A stretch of 64,000 nt of DNA, from NCBI RefSeq assembly GCF_014642075.1, contig NZ_BMIK01000001.1, positions 811,915-875,914 on the forward strand, given 5' to 3'. The translations under genes were made by a program, and so were the position numbers. Source of the stretch: Parapedobacter defluvii (lineage in GTDB: Bacteria; Bacteroidota; Bacteroidia; Sphingobacteriales; Sphingobacteriaceae). Shown one piece after another: positions 26,211 through 36,663 of this stretch (position 1 is its first letter; the number at the start of each line of letters is the position of its first letter). The notes beneath the pieces are model-generated. The model was not told the DNA's origin, made no database searches, and saw only the letters and a list, made by a program, of their open reading frames with translations.

Positions 26211-27632
26211 ATGCGTTTGAAAATCGGCTTATTCGGCATAGGGCTTGACGTTTATTGGGATCAGTTTGAGGGATTAAAGACCCGTTTGCTCGGTTACCTG
26301 CAACAGGTACATGGACGCCTGGAAGCCGACGACGTCGACGTCATTAATTTGGGGCTGATTGATACCGTGGATAAAGCCATGGATGCGGGTCACCGTTTCC
26401 GGCAGGCAGATGTGGACATCATTTTTCTGTATGTGACCACGTATGCCCTGTCTGCTACGGTGCTTCCGGTTGTACAACGTGCCAAAGTACCGGTCATCGT
26501 GCTGAACCTATCGCCTGAAGCTTCCATCGATTATGCTTATTTCAATGGACTGCGTAACAGGCGCAATATGACCGGCGAATGGTTGGCCCATTGTTCGGCT
26601 TGTCCGGTACCTGAACTGGCAAATGCTTTTAACCGGTCCGGAATCCGTTTTTATCAGGTAACCGGTTTAGTGGACGAAAAGGATGAATGCTGGCAAGAAG
26701 TGGCGGATTGGGTATTGGCGGCAAAGGTAGCAAATACAATGGCTCACAACCGGTTGGGAACCATGGGTACCTACTATTCGGGTATGCTGGATATCTATAC
26801 GGATATGACCTTGCAGCTGGCTACCTTCGGGGGGCATATCGAACACCTGGAAGTAGACGAGCTTTCCGCACTTCGCAATGAAGTTACACCCGACCAGATC
26901 CGGGAACGCGTAGCGAATTTCCAAAAAGCGTTTGATGTGTGGCCGGATTGCAGTCTTTATGAGTTGGAGCGTGCTGCCCGTACCTCCCTGGCGCTCGATC
27001 AATTGGTGGCTACTTATCAACTGGGATCACTCGCTTATTACTACAAGGGGCGTGGTGTGCCGGAAAACGAAGATACCATGAGCTCCATTATCCTGGGAAG
27101 TACGTATTTGACCGCCCAAGGGATCCCCGTTGCAGGTGAATATGAAATCAAGAATGCCCAGGCGATGAAAATAATGGACAGTTTCGGTGCCGGAGGCTCG
27201 TTTACCGAATACTATGCCATGGATTTCGATGACGACGTGGTGTTGATGGGGCACGATGGTCCGGGGCACTTCCGGATTGCAGAGGGGAAAATCAAGGTAA
27301 AACCCTTACAGGTATACCACGGCAAGGTTGGCAATGGACTGTCGGTTGAAATGTCGGTCAAGTATGGTCCGGTTACCTTGCTGTCCGTGGTCGAAGATGG
27401 CAACGGGAAACTGTTTTTCTTGACGGCAGAGGCGGAATCGGTGCCAGGACCTATTCTGGAGATCGGAAACACAAACAGCCGCTACCGTTTTCCGATCGGT
27501 GCCCGCCGGTTTGTGGAAAACTGGAACAGCTATGGCCCGGCACATCACTGCGCCATCGGCACCGGTCACATTGCCCGCAAAATTGAAAAATTGGGGAAAC
27601 TACTTCAGATAGAAACCGTTAAAATTTGTTGA
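26211..27632 (+). CDS. L-arabinose/L-fucose isomerase family protein
   Basis: This 473-residue cytoplasmic enzyme has no signal peptide. The N-terminal Rossmann-like half begins KIGLFGIGLDVYWDQFEGLK, and later segments match the aldose-ketose isomerase fold of L-arabinose and L-fucose isomerases. Putative Mn2+ ligands are Glu in VAGEYEIKNAQ, Glu in SFTEYYAMDFDDD, His in MGHDGPGHF, and His in GPAHHCAIGTGH near the C-terminus. Its place between GH78 and the GH78 fusion suggests it isomerises a deoxy-sugar or pentose released by those enzymes, but the substrate is not proven. The gap to the next gene is 6 bp, so the two are co-transcribed. Confidence 0.75.
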   Translation: MRLKIGLFGIGLDVYWDQFEGLKTRLLGYLQQVHGRLEADDVDVINLGLIDTVDKAMDAGHRFRQADVDIIFLYVTTYALSATVLPVVQRAKVPVIVLNLSPEASIDYAYFNGLRNRRNMTGEWLAHCSACPVPELANAFNRSGIRFYQVTGLVDEKDECWQEVADWVLAAKVANTMAHNRLGTMGTYYSGMLDIYTDMTLQLATFGGHIEHLEVDELSALRNEVTPDQIRERVANFQKAFDVWPDCSLYELERAARTSLALDQLVATYQLGSLAYYYKGRGVPENEDTMSSIILGSTYLTAQGIPVAGEYEIKNAQAMKIMDSFGAGGSFTEYYAMDFDDDVVLMGHDGPGHFRIAEGKIKVKPLQVYHGKVGNGLSVEMSVKYGPVTLLSVVEDGNGKLFFLTAEAESVPGPILEIGNTNSRYRFPIGARRFVENWNSYGPAHHCAIGTGHIARKIEKLGKLLQIETVKIC

Positions 27633-27638
27633 TGGACC

Positions 27639-30600
27639 ATGAAAATGCGCATACATACCAAATGGATGGGCTGTCTGTTGGCCTTAACCGTGGGGTTACT
27701 CGGTCAAATTGGCTATGCACAACGGAAGGCAGACATCACCACGATCGCACAGTTAACCGGTACGGTTAAGCAACCGGATCATTCCTTTGGAAGCGCTCCG
27801 CTCTGGGTATGGCACACCGATGTCACCGAATCCATCATCGACAGTATGATGCGTGGATTTAAACGCAATGCCTTTGGCGGTGTGTTTATCCATCCCCGTC
27901 CGGGGCTGGTCACTCCCTACCTTTCAGCGGAATGGAACCGCCTGTTTACTTACAGTGTGGCCAAGGGGAAAGAACTGGGCTTGGACGTATGGATCTACGA
28001 CGAAAACTCGTATCCGAGTGGTTTCGCCGGCGGCCATGTACCGGCATCCATGCCGGAGTCCTATAACCAAGGTCAGATGCTCAATTTGACAAAAGCCAAA
28101 AAAATCCCCCTGGATACACATGCCTATCTGATCATTCTCCGTCAGACTCCCGATGGATTTATCGATATTTCAGATCAACATAGCCGGTATGCAGACAGCC
28201 CCGGAACCTATTATTTATTTAAAAAAGCTTTTTACGGCAAATCTCCCTGGTACGCCGGATTCTCGTATGTGGATCTGTTGCATAAGGGGGTGACAGAGAA
28301 ATTCATCGAGGTCACCATGAAAGGGTACGAGAAATCCTTTGGAAAAGAGTTTGGCCGTGTCGTTCCGGGTATCTTTACAGACGAGCCCAACATTGAGGTG
28401 CAGGGAAGAGACAACATCCGTTGGACGCCCGACCTGTTTGACCGGTTCCGGGAGCGCTGGGGATATGACCTGGTTCCGCATTTGCCTTCGCTCTATGAGG
28501 AGGTGGGCGAATGGCGGAAAATCAGGCATAATTATTATCAGGTGCTGCTCCAATTGTTTATTGACCGGTGGTCCAAGCCCTGGCATGCATATACCGAAAA
28601 GAAGGGACTGGAATGGACCGGACATTATTGGGAACATGGCTGGCCGAACCCCAACCATGGCGGTGACAATATGGCTATGTATGCGTGGCACCAGCGTCCG
28701 GCAATTGATATGCTGTTCAATCAGTTTAACGAAGAAAGTCCCAATGCACAATTTGGTAACATCCGGGCCGTTAAGGAACTGGCTAGCGTGGCCAATCAAC
28801 TGGGCCGGAAGCGTACGTTAAGTGAAACCTATGGAGGTGGGGGATGGGAACTTACCCTGACGGATATGAAACGCCTGGGCGACTGGGAATATGTGCTGGG
28901 AGTAAACACACTCAATCAGCACCTGGCCGACATGACACTGGTGGGTGCGCGGAAATACGACTATCCACAGTCCTTCTCTTACCACAATCCCTGGTGGCCT
29001 TACTATGCTTCGCAAAATCGCTATTTTGCGCGGTTGTCATTGGCACTATCTGCTGGTAAGCAGGTGAATGACATCTTGGTGATTGAACCGACTACATCGG
29101 CTTGGATGTATTCCACATACCAATCCGCAGATCCCCGGAGGGATACCATTGGCTATCGGTTCCAATCGTTTGTCACTACGCTTGAACGGGCACAAGCTGA
29201 ATACGATCTGGGGTCTGAAAATATTATCAAAGACCACGGTCAGATACGAAACGCCCGTTTTGTGGTGGGCGAACGCGACTACCGTACCGTGGTGATCCCA
29301 CCGGGTATGGAAAACATCGATCGGATCACGTTTGACTTACTGCTGCAATTTGCGAAGCAGGGAGGCAACATAGTACTTTTTGAATCGATCCGATACATTG
29401 ATGGCACACCGGCAGCGGCGGAAATCGCACAGCTAAAGAAAGGAAGCGAACTAAAAACCTTCCCACAACTGGATGAGCAGGTAATCCGCGATCATTTTTT
29501 ACGGGAGGATATCGTATTCAGCAATCAGCAACTCATACAACCGCATCTGTATCACCACAGGCGGATGCTGCAGGATGGACAGTTGCTGTTTCTGGTCAAT
29601 TCCAGTATGGATGAGGAAAAAGAAGTTGCGGTGGATGTACAGGGCAAGCAGGTGCTTTATGTAGACACTGAAACCGGTGATGTGCTGGATTTCCCAAGCA
29701 TTGCTTCCGGCGCTTACCAATCGCTACGTTATACCCTTCCCCCGGCAGGGAGTGCGCTATTTCTGATCGCAAACCAGCAAAAGAGCGGATATCTGGCATG
29801 GAAGGCCCCGGCGTTGCCGGGACGTGAAATTACATCCGCGCGAAGTGAGGTAAGACGGTTGCAGCCGAATGTATTGACGATCGATTTTTGTGACGTGGCT
29901 ATCGGAGATACGTTGCTGAAAGACATTCATACCTTTTATGCAGCAGATACGGTATTTAAGCACTACGGATTTGCGGACGGTAATCCCTGGAATACGTCGG
30001 TTCAATACCGAGATCAGACGATTCAACGGGATACTTTTGAGCAAGGTTCGGGATTTGCGGCAAGTTATCATTTCCAAATAGCCACCGGAACCGAATTTTC
30101 CGGTCTAAAGGCGGCCGTTGAACGGCCACAACTTTGGCAGGTATCCGTAAACGGTCAGGTGGTTTCGCCACGTCCGAATGAATGGTGGCTGGATCACGAT
30201 TTTGCGGTATTCGATATCGGTCAATATTGTAAAACCGGGAACAACACCCTGACCATACAGGCCATGCGGATGAGTGTCCATGCCGAAATCGAACCGGTAT
30301 ATATCCTGGGCAATTTTTCACTTCATTCGCTCAACAAAGGTTGGGGCATTTCGCCCGCCGCACCTTTGAAGTTGGGAAGCTGGAAAGACCAAGGGATGCC
30401 CTTTTACGGACACGAGGTTGCGTATATCAAGCACTTTGAGGGTAAGAAGGGACAGTCTTATGTGGTGAAACTTGCCGACTGGAAGGGAACCGCCGCTCTC
30501 GTGAAGCTGAACGGAAAGCAGGTGGGGCATGTACATTATCCGCCTTATCAGTTGGAGATAAACGAAGGTGTTCAAGATGGACAAAACGAATTGGAAGTCA

Positions 30601-33512
30601 TTGTGGTGGGTAGTCTCAAGAATACGCTGGGGCCGCACCACGGAAATCCGCAGCCCGGTATGGTATCGCCATGGCATTGGCGCAATGCGCACGTGTATCC
30701 GGCGGGCAGCGCGTATGATACGTATGACTATGGATTGATCGCAGATTTTGAAATACGGGAAGTTTCTTCACACCCTACACTTCCCGTTAAACTGAATGTA
30801 GACAGTAAAGAGATACCGACGGGCATCACAGCGGAACAACTCCGCTTTGGATGGCAACTGGAATCCGTCGAACGGGGTGTCAGGCAGACCGCCTGGCAGA
30901 TCAAACTGGCGATGTCTGACCAGGCTTTAGAGGGGGAGGATTCCCTGCTGTGGGATTCGGGAAAAGTGCCTTCTGACGAGCAACATTTTATTCCCTATCA
31001 GGGTTCTCCGCTGACTTCAGGGAAAATGTACTACTGGAAAGTACGTATCTGGGATCAGGATGGGAAGGTTACTCCCTGGAGTACCGCTGCTTCATTTGTA
31101 ACCGGCATTCTCCATGCATCCGAATGGGAGGTCAGTAAATGGATCGGGTATGAATCTTTGCCGCCGGAACTGAACGTCGTACCCGGCGTGCATGGCAATG
31201 GCGACAACCTGGGCGAGAAGGCGGTCAAACGGGCGGTCATTCCCTATTTCCGTAGATCGTTTACCTTAAACAAACCGGTTGCGGAAGCCTATCTCTTCGT
31301 TTCTGGTTTGGGGCATTACGAGGCCTCCCTCAACGGGGAAAACATAGGTGACCATTTCCTCGCTCCTGGATGGACAACGTATGAAAAGCGGTGTCTATAC
31401 AATACCTATTCGGTAAAAGAACAGCTGCGGCAGGGAGAAAATGTGTTGGGGGGTGTGGTGGGTACGGGATTCCGCTATGTCAACCGGGAGCGGTACCGCA
31501 AATTGGTCAGGGCGGAGGGATACCCCATGCTCCGCGCAAAACTCCTCATCCGGTATACCGATGGAACGTCCGAAACGATCGGTACGGACGATACCTGGCG
31601 CACAGCTCAATCGCCCATCACCTTCAGCAGCATCTACGGTGGGGAAGACTACGATGCTACACGGGAGCAACCGGGGTGGAACATGCCCGGGTTTCCCGCG
31701 GCAAATTGGAAAACTGCACAGGTGGTAGACGGTCCAACGGGGAGCATGGAGCCGGAACGGGATTACCCGCTTAAGGTGATGGAAGTTTTTGAACCAACGC
31801 AGATGACCGAAGTAGGTGCGGATTCCCTGCTATACGATTTTGGACAAAATGCCTCTGGCATCATCCGGCTGGCCGTTAAGGGAAAAAAGGGGGATAAAAT
31901 CCGGATTACCCCGGCCGAAATATTGGATGACAACGGGCTGCCTTATCAGGGAGCTTCCGGTTCGCCCTATTATTTTGAATACATCGTAAAAGGAACCGGC
32001 GATGAAAGCTGGCAGCCGCGGTTTACGTACTACGGTTTCCGGTATGCATTGGTGACGGTTGAAAGTGAAGAGAAGTTGGACAGGGATAAAATCCGGCTAA
32101 CGATGCTGCATACCCGAAACAGCGCGCCGGAAGTAGGGATGTTCAATTGTTCAAATCCGCTTTTCAATCAGATTAATGAATTGATCCGGTGGGGTATACG
32201 AAGCAACCTGGCCAGTGTAGCAACCGACTGCCCCCACCGGGAAAAGCTGGGTTGGCTGGAACAGACGCATCTCATCGGCGCGTCCCTCCGGTACAATTAC
32301 GATTGTTATAACCTTTATAGCAAGATTGTAGATGACATGCTTGAAAGTCAACTGGACAACGGTCTGGTGCCGGATATCGTACCCGAATATGTGCCCTTTG
32401 AGGGTGGTTTCCGGGATTCGCCGGAGTGGGGTAGCGCGGCCATCATTATTCCCTGGTATCTGTACCAGTGGTATGGAGACCGCTCGGTACTGGAACGCGC
32501 GTATCCGATGATGACACGGTACCTGGCGTACCTCGGAACCAAGGCCGATGGCCACTTGCTTTCGCACGGATTGGGGGATTGGTTTGACCTGGGGCCCGCT
32601 GCCCCGGGCGTTTCGCAGCTTACGCCCATTGGGCTGACGGCATCGACAATTTATTATTACGATGCTGCGTTGATGGCCCGGATAGCCGGTCAGTTGGCGC
32701 TTAAGGAAGATAGCGCCCGTTATCAGCTGCTGGCAGATCGTATCAGATCTGCATTCAATGCGAAATACTTTGACAAAACACACGCCGTGTATGCAACGGG
32801 TAGCCAGACATCGTATGCCATGCCGTTGTACCTGGGGTTGGTAGACAGTGCCCTGAAGCAGCGGGTCGAGCAAAATCTGGTAGACAGCATCGTCAGCAAC
32901 GGCCGGGCACTGACGGCCGGCGATGTGGGCTATCGTTATCTGCTGCGCGCATTGGAAAACGCGGGAGCCTCTCAGTTGATTTATGAGATGAATAATCGGG
33001 ACGATGTGCCGGGCTACGGGTACCAGATTCGCCGGGGAGCCACTGCCCTGACCGAATCGTGGGCCGCATTGCGGTTCGTATCCAACAACCACATGATGCT
33101 GGGCCATCTTATGGAATGGCTGTATAGCGGGTTACTGGGAATACGGTCGGCAGAGGATGGCTTGGCATTTAAGTCAATAGAGATACGTCCGGCAATCATT
33201 GCGGGGTTACCTGCTGCAAGCGGCCGCTACGATTCACCCTATGGCCCCATCGAGGTGGCTTGGAGCCAGTTGGCCGACGAACTGGAAATGAAGGTTTGTA
33301 TTCCGCCGAATACACAGGCCAGGATTTATGTTCCGCATCGTCAGGGCAGCCAGCCTACGGAGGGGGGCAGGGAGGTTTCGGAAAGCCAGGGTATCGAGTA
33401 CGCGGGCGAAGAGGGTAATCAGTCGGTTTTCAAGGTAGGATCCGGGACCTATGTGTTTAAAACAGAATGGAACCTGCAATCAAATAAAACACCATATCAT
33501 GCAGTTCAATAA
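27639..33512 (+). CDS. Giant two-part glycosidase: N-terminal GH106-like barrel fused to a C-terminal GH78 alpha-L-rhamnosidase
   Basis: This 1957-residue secreted protein has a single signal peptide (ending GYAQ). Residues about 45-700 form a barrel enzyme of the GH106-like superfamily: PLWVWHTDVTESIIDSMMRG, GGVFIHPRPGL, DVWIYDENSYPSGFAGG, GIFTDEPNIEV and TLSETYGGGGWEL. The Glu residues in TDEP and SETYG are candidate catalytic acids. Residues about 740-1020 are GH2-like beta-sandwich modules (AALVKLNGKQVGHVHYPPYQ). From about 1045 a full GH78 protein follows: the Ig-like start LPVKLNVDSKEIPTG, the N domain GHYEASLNGENIGDHFLAPG, and the catalytic motif ATDCPHREKLGWLEQTHLIG at about 1527-1546. 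There is no break in frame. It overlaps the next GH106 gene by 14 bp. Two glycosidase activities on adjacent linkages of a rhamnose-rich glycan are inferred. Confidence 0.85.
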   Translation: MKMRIHTKWMGCLLALTVGLLGQIGYAQRKADITTIAQLTGTVKQPDHSFGSAPLWVWHTDVTESIIDSMMRGFKRNAFGGVFIHPRPGLVTPYLSAEWNRLFTYSVAKGKELGLDVWIYDENSYPSGFAGGHVPASMPESYNQGQMLNLTKAKKIPLDTHAYLIILRQTPDGFIDISDQHSRYADSPGTYYLFKKAFYGKSPWYAGFSYVDLLHKGVTEKFIEVTMKGYEKSFGKEFGRVVPGIFTDEPNIEVQGRDNIRWTPDLFDRFRERWGYDLVPHLPSLYEEVGEWRKIRHNYYQVLLQLFIDRWSKPWHAYTEKKGLEWTGHYWEHGWPNPNHGGDNMAMYAWHQRPAIDMLFNQFNEESPNAQFGNIRAVKELASVANQLGRKRTLSETYGGGGWELTLTDMKRLGDWEYVLGVNTLNQHLADMTLVGARKYDYPQSFSYHNPWWPYYASQNRYFARLSLALSAGKQVNDILVIEPTTSAWMYSTYQSADPRRDTIGYRFQSFVTTLERAQAEYDLGSENIIKDHGQIRNARFVVGERDYRTVVIPPGMENIDRITFDLLLQFAKQGGNIVLFESIRYIDGTPAAAEIAQLKKGSELKTFPQLDEQVIRDHFLREDIVFSNQQLIQPHLYHHRRMLQDGQLLFLVNSSMDEEKEVAVDVQGKQVLYVDTETGDVLDFPSIASGAYQSLRYTLPPAGSALFLIANQQKSGYLAWKAPALPGREITSARSEVRRLQPNVLTIDFCDVAIGDTLLKDIHTFYAADTVFKHYGFADGNPWNTSVQYRDQTIQRDTFEQGSGFAASYHFQIATGTEFSGLKAAVERPQLWQVSVNGQVVSPRPNEWWLDHDFAVFDIGQYCKTGNNTLTIQAMRMSVHAEIEPVYILGNFSLHSLNKGWGISPAAPLKLGSWKDQGMPFYGHEVAYIKHFEGKKGQSYVVKLADWKGTAALVKLNGKQVGHVHYPPYQLEINEGVQDGQNELEVIVVGSLKNTLGPHHGNPQPGMVSPWHWRNAHVYPAGSAYDTYDYGLIADFEIREVSSHPTLPVKLNVDSKEIPTGITAEQLRFGWQLESVERGVRQTAWQIKLAMSDQALEGEDSLLWDSGKVPSDEQHFIPYQGSPLTSGKMYYWKVRIWDQDGKVTPWSTAASFVTGILHASEWEVSKWIGYESLPPELNVVPGVHGNGDNLGEKAVKRAVIPYFRRSFTLNKPVAEAYLFVSGLGHYEASLNGENIGDHFLAPGWTTYEKRCLYNTYSVKEQLRQGENVLGGVVGTGFRYVNRERYRKLVRAEGYPMLRAKLLIRYTDGTSETIGTDDTWRTAQSPITFSSIYGGEDYDATREQPGWNMPGFPAANWKTAQVVDGPTGSMEPERDYPLKVMEVFEPTQMTEVGADSLLYDFGQNASGIIRLAVKGKKGDKIRITPAEILDDNGLPYQGASGSPYYFEYIVKGTGDESWQPRFTYYGFRYALVTVESEEKLDRDKIRLTMLHTRNSAPEVGMFNCSNPLFNQINELIRWGIRSNLASVATDCPHREKLGWLEQTHLIGASLRYNYDCYNLYSKIVDDMLESQLDNGLVPDIVPEYVPFEGGFRDSPEWGSAAIIIPWYLYQWYGDRSVLERAYPMMTRYLAYLGTKADGHLLSHGLGDWFDLGPAAPGVSQLTPIGLTASTIYYYDAALMARIAGQLALKEDSARYQLLADRIRSAFNAKYFDKTHAVYATGSQTSYAMPLYLGLVDSALKQRVEQNLVDSIVSNGRALTAGDVGYRYLLRALENAGASQLIYEMNNRDDVPGYGYQIRRGATALTESWAALRFVSNNHMMLGHLMEWLYSGLLGIRSAEDGLAFKSIEIRPAIIAGLPAASGRYDSPYGPIEVAWSQLADELEMKVCIPPNTQARIYVPHRQGSQPTEGGREVSESQGIEYAGEEGNQSVFKVGSGTYVFKTEWNLQSNKTPYHAVQ

Positions 33513-36500
33513 GCTACTTTTAAAGGTTTGTGGCCTGGCATGCGCAGCTGTGCTAGGCTGGGGATTTACAGCGGTGCCTTCTGACGATCCGATCGATGAT
33601 TTGAGGAAAGGATTCCTGAATCCGCCTACTACCGCCCGTCCGGGTGTGTATTGGTATTTCATGGACGGCAACCTCTCCAAGGATGCCATGACCAAAGACC
33701 TGGAATCGATGAAAGCCGCGGGGATTGAGAGCCTGATTTTTCTGGAAGTCAACGTCGGGGTACCAAGGGGGCACGTCGATTTTCTGAGCGACGAATGGCA
33801 GCGTCTGTTTGCTCATGCGGTCAAAGAAGCCGAACGGCTGGGCATAGAAATCACGCTGGGTGTCGGTCCGGGATGGACCGGCAGCGGTGGCCCCTGGGTC
33901 AGGCCTGAGCAATCCATGCAGCATTTGGTTGCCAGTACAGTAACCCTTTCCGGTGGTAGCAAACAGCGTGTGTCCCTGCCGGTGCCCCCACCACATAAAC
34001 CGTACTTTGGCGAGGGGGGCTTCACGCCGGCAATGCGTGAGACATGGAATGCGTTTTACGAGGATGTGGCCGTGTTGGCTTTTCCGACGCCCGCAGACCC
34101 CGCGCATGTAGAAGGAATCGATGAGAAATCACTGGTATACCGGGCACCCTTTACCTCATTACCCGGCGTAAAGCCCCATCTGCTGCAAGTGGCAGGTTAT
34201 GATACTGCTGCCGGTTCGCCGATCCAAAAACGGGAAATTATCGACCTGACCGATCAGGTGGATGCCCAGGGTACGCTTACTTGGGATGTGCCACCGGGAA
34301 ATTGGACGGTAATGCGATTTGTGGCGCGGAACAATGGTGCAACTACCCGCCCGGCACCCGTTCCGGGATTGGGATTCGAATCGGATAAATTCGACACGGT
34401 GGCACTAAACGCACACTTGGACCGCTATGTCGGAACGCTGCTGAAAAAAATAGGGGGAACGAAACCGCATTTGCCGGGAGGTCTGAAACGACTGCACATG
34501 GACAGCTGGGAAATGGGGGCACAAAACTGGACGCCCCGGTTCCGGGAAGAATTCCGGAAACGCCGGGGTTACGACCCGTTGCCGTTTTTTCCGGTTTATG
34601 CGGGCAATGTCGTGGAAAGTATGGAAACAAGCGAGCGTTTTCTATGGGATCTGCGGCAAACCGCACAGGAGCTTGTCCTTGAAAATCATGCCGGACATAT
34701 CAAGGCGTATGGACGACGGCATGGGCTCACGTTATCAATTGAGCCCTACGACATGAATCCCACGGCTGATTTGGAGCTGGGAGCAGTGGCCGACGTGCCG
34801 ATGGCGGAGTTCTGGAGCAGGGGCTTTGGCTTTGATGCGTCTTTTAGCGTCATCGAAGCAACGTCGATTGCGCACGTGAACGGGCAGGCTCGTGTACCTG
34901 CAGAGGCGTTTACGGCGCAGAACAACGAAGGGTGGAAGTTGTACCCCGGAAAAATGAAGAACCAGACCGATTGGGCACTGGCCGCAGGGTTGAACCAACT
35001 GGTATTTCACACCTTTCAGAATCAGCACCTGCCCGACTCACTCCGCCCGGGAATGACCATGGGACCCTACGGGGTACAATGGAACCGGAACCAAACCTGG
35101 TGGCCCATGGTTGGCGCCTACCACCAATACCTGGCACGGGCGCAATTCCTCCTGCAGCAGGGCAATACAGTGGCAGATATCCTGTATTTGGCACCCGAGG
35201 GTGCACCTCATGTGTTTCTGCCGCCCGCTTCGGCAATCCTGGGAGATACGATCCCCGATCGCCGGGGCTATAACTTCGATGCCTGTGCACCAAGCCAATT
35301 GTATAAAGCAGCGGTAAAAGATCATCGGATAGTTTTCCCGGGAGGAGCTTCCTACCGCATCCTGGTGATGCCGCACATCCATACAATCACTCCTGCCTTG
35401 CTGGCAAAGATCGACACATTGGTCCGAGAAGGTGCTGTCGTTGTCGGGTTACCGCCTTCGCAATCGCCCAGCCTATCGGATTATCCGCAATGCGACGAAG
35501 CAGTGCGGCAGTTAGCGGGTAAGATGTGGGGTACGTCCGTCATCCCCCAACAGCCCCAACGCCTTGCCTATGGAAAAGGTGCGATCCATTGGGGAGGTGC
35601 TCTCAGCCGTGATCTTGACAGGCTATATCCGCGTTACGAGCACGTTGCCGATATTCTGAGCGGAATGGATGTTGTGCCGGATTTTGAATCTGACGGTTCT
35701 GTACGGTATACACACCGTCGTGGGCCGGATTGGGATTGTTATTTTGTTGCCAATCGTACGGACAGCCTGATCCAGACAGCGGCCCGGTTCCGCAGTACAA
35801 GAGGGGCACCGCAGTTGTGGGATCCTGTATCGGGAACGATGCGTCCGCTGCCGGTCTACACGGTTTCAGAACGTACCACATCGATTCCATTGACGTTTGA
35901 GCCGTATCAAAGCTATTTTATTGTTTTCCCGTCCGGACAGGCGGCCGATGATTCGGACAAGCCTACCAATTTTGCGGATTATGAACCCGTATTCCGGTTA
36001 GATGGTCCTTGGGAAGTTTCGTTCGATTCCAAATGGGGTGGACCGGCAAATACGAGCTTCGATACGCTGGCTGACTGGACAACCCTGCACAATGAGGGGA
36101 TTAAGTACTATTCGGGCACAGCCGTCTATCGCAAAACATTTGATCTACCCCAATCGGTAACCGGCAAGAGCCAACTCTGGCTCGACCTCGGTGAGGTCTG
36201 TAACATCGCCCGGGTGAAGCTGAACGGAAAGCCGTTGGGCGTGGTATGGACGGCACCGTGGAAGGTTGCGATTGGTGATTTGGTTGAGGACAAACAGAAC
36301 GTGCTGGAAATTGAAGTGACCAATTTGTGGCCGAACCGCCTGATCGGGGACGAACGGCTGCCGGACGATGGAATAGATCAAAACGGCTGGCCCGATTGGT
36401 TGGTGACGGGAAAACCGCGACCGAGCAAACGGTACACGTTTACCACCTACAGGCACTATGGGGCAGATTCACCGCTACTCAGGTCAGGCTTGTTAGGGCC

Positions 36501-36528
36501 CGTCGTTATTCAACAGGCTAGTTGGTAA
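33499..36528 (+). CDS. GH106 family alpha-L-rhamnosidase
   Basis: This 1009-residue protein is read from ATG 33499, which overlaps the end of the fusion gene and opens a signal peptide (KVCGLACAAVLGWGFTA). The N-terminal barrel is typical of GH106: ARPGVYWYFMDGNLSKDAMTK, AERLGIEITLGVGPGWTGSG, GPWVRPEQSMQ and LHMDSWEMGAQNWTPRFREEF. Later come IEPYDMNP and EFWSRG segments that carry conserved acids. The C-terminal beta-sandwich ends in the GH106 signature LNGKPLGVVWTAPW, then VTNLWPNRLIGDERLPDD and a final SGLLGPVVIQ. It should release alpha-L-rhamnose, acting with the GH78 enzymes. It is the last gene of the rhamnosidase block before the sigma relic. Confidence 0.92.
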   Translation: MQFNKLLLKVCGLACAAVLGWGFTAVPSDDPIDDLRKGFLNPPTTARPGVYWYFMDGNLSKDAMTKDLESMKAAGIESLIFLEVNVGVPRGHVDFLSDEWQRLFAHAVKEAERLGIEITLGVGPGWTGSGGPWVRPEQSMQHLVASTVTLSGGSKQRVSLPVPPPHKPYFGEGGFTPAMRETWNAFYEDVAVLAFPTPADPAHVEGIDEKSLVYRAPFTSLPGVKPHLLQVAGYDTAAGSPIQKREIIDLTDQVDAQGTLTWDVPPGNWTVMRFVARNNGATTRPAPVPGLGFESDKFDTVALNAHLDRYVGTLLKKIGGTKPHLPGGLKRLHMDSWEMGAQNWTPRFREEFRKRRGYDPLPFFPVYAGNVVESMETSERFLWDLRQTAQELVLENHAGHIKAYGRRHGLTLSIEPYDMNPTADLELGAVADVPMAEFWSRGFGFDASFSVIEATSIAHVNGQARVPAEAFTAQNNEGWKLYPGKMKNQTDWALAAGLNQLVFHTFQNQHLPDSLRPGMTMGPYGVQWNRNQTWWPMVGAYHQYLARAQFLLQQGNTVADILYLAPEGAPHVFLPPASAILGDTIPDRRGYNFDACAPSQLYKAAVKDHRIVFPGGASYRILVMPHIHTITPALLAKIDTLVREGAVVVGLPPSQSPSLSDYPQCDEAVRQLAGKMWGTSVIPQQPQRLAYGKGAIHWGGALSRDLDRLYPRYEHVADILSGMDVVPDFESDGSVRYTHRRGPDWDCYFVANRTDSLIQTAARFRSTRGAPQLWDPVSGTMRPLPVYTVSERTTSIPLTFEPYQSYFIVFPSGQAADDSDKPTNFADYEPVFRLDGPWEVSFDSKWGGPANTSFDTLADWTTLHNEGIKYYSGTAVYRKTFDLPQSVTGKSQLWLDLGEVCNIARVKLNGKPLGVVWTAPWKVAIGDLVEDKQNVLEIEVTNLWPNRLIGDERLPDDGIDQNGWPDWLVTGKPRPSKRYTFTTYRHYGADSPLLRSGLLGPVVIQQASW

Positions 36529-36575
36529 GGGACGGTTTGCTGTTGCCATCTACCACATCAAATTTGCCTCTATCA

Positions 36576-36620
36576 CAGGACAGCACAGGTTGCCTTTTTA
36601 TCCAAAAGGCAGTACTATTG
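36576..36620 (+). promoter_or_regulatory. Promoter region of a decayed ECF sigma gene (CAGGACAG, dyad, TACTATTG)
   Basis: CAGGACAGCACAGG starts at 36576. An inverted repeat TGCCTTTT (36591-36598) / AAAAGGCA (36604-36611) follows, and TACTATTG, a one-mismatch -7 box, lies at 36613-36620. The same order and the same 37-bp distance from CAGGACAG to the -7 box occur at 61497-61541 upstream of an intact sigma gene, where the dyad has a different sequence. Confidence 0.65.
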
Positions 36621-36663
36621 CGGTATACCAGTTATAATAAATTGGAATACCAGCCTCCAACGA

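Noticed and set aside
32151-33107. 318-residue open frame on the minus strand inside the GH78 half of the fusion
   Set aside because: It is antisense to a well-supported catalytic domain, has no domain of its own and no promoter or neighbour to support it.
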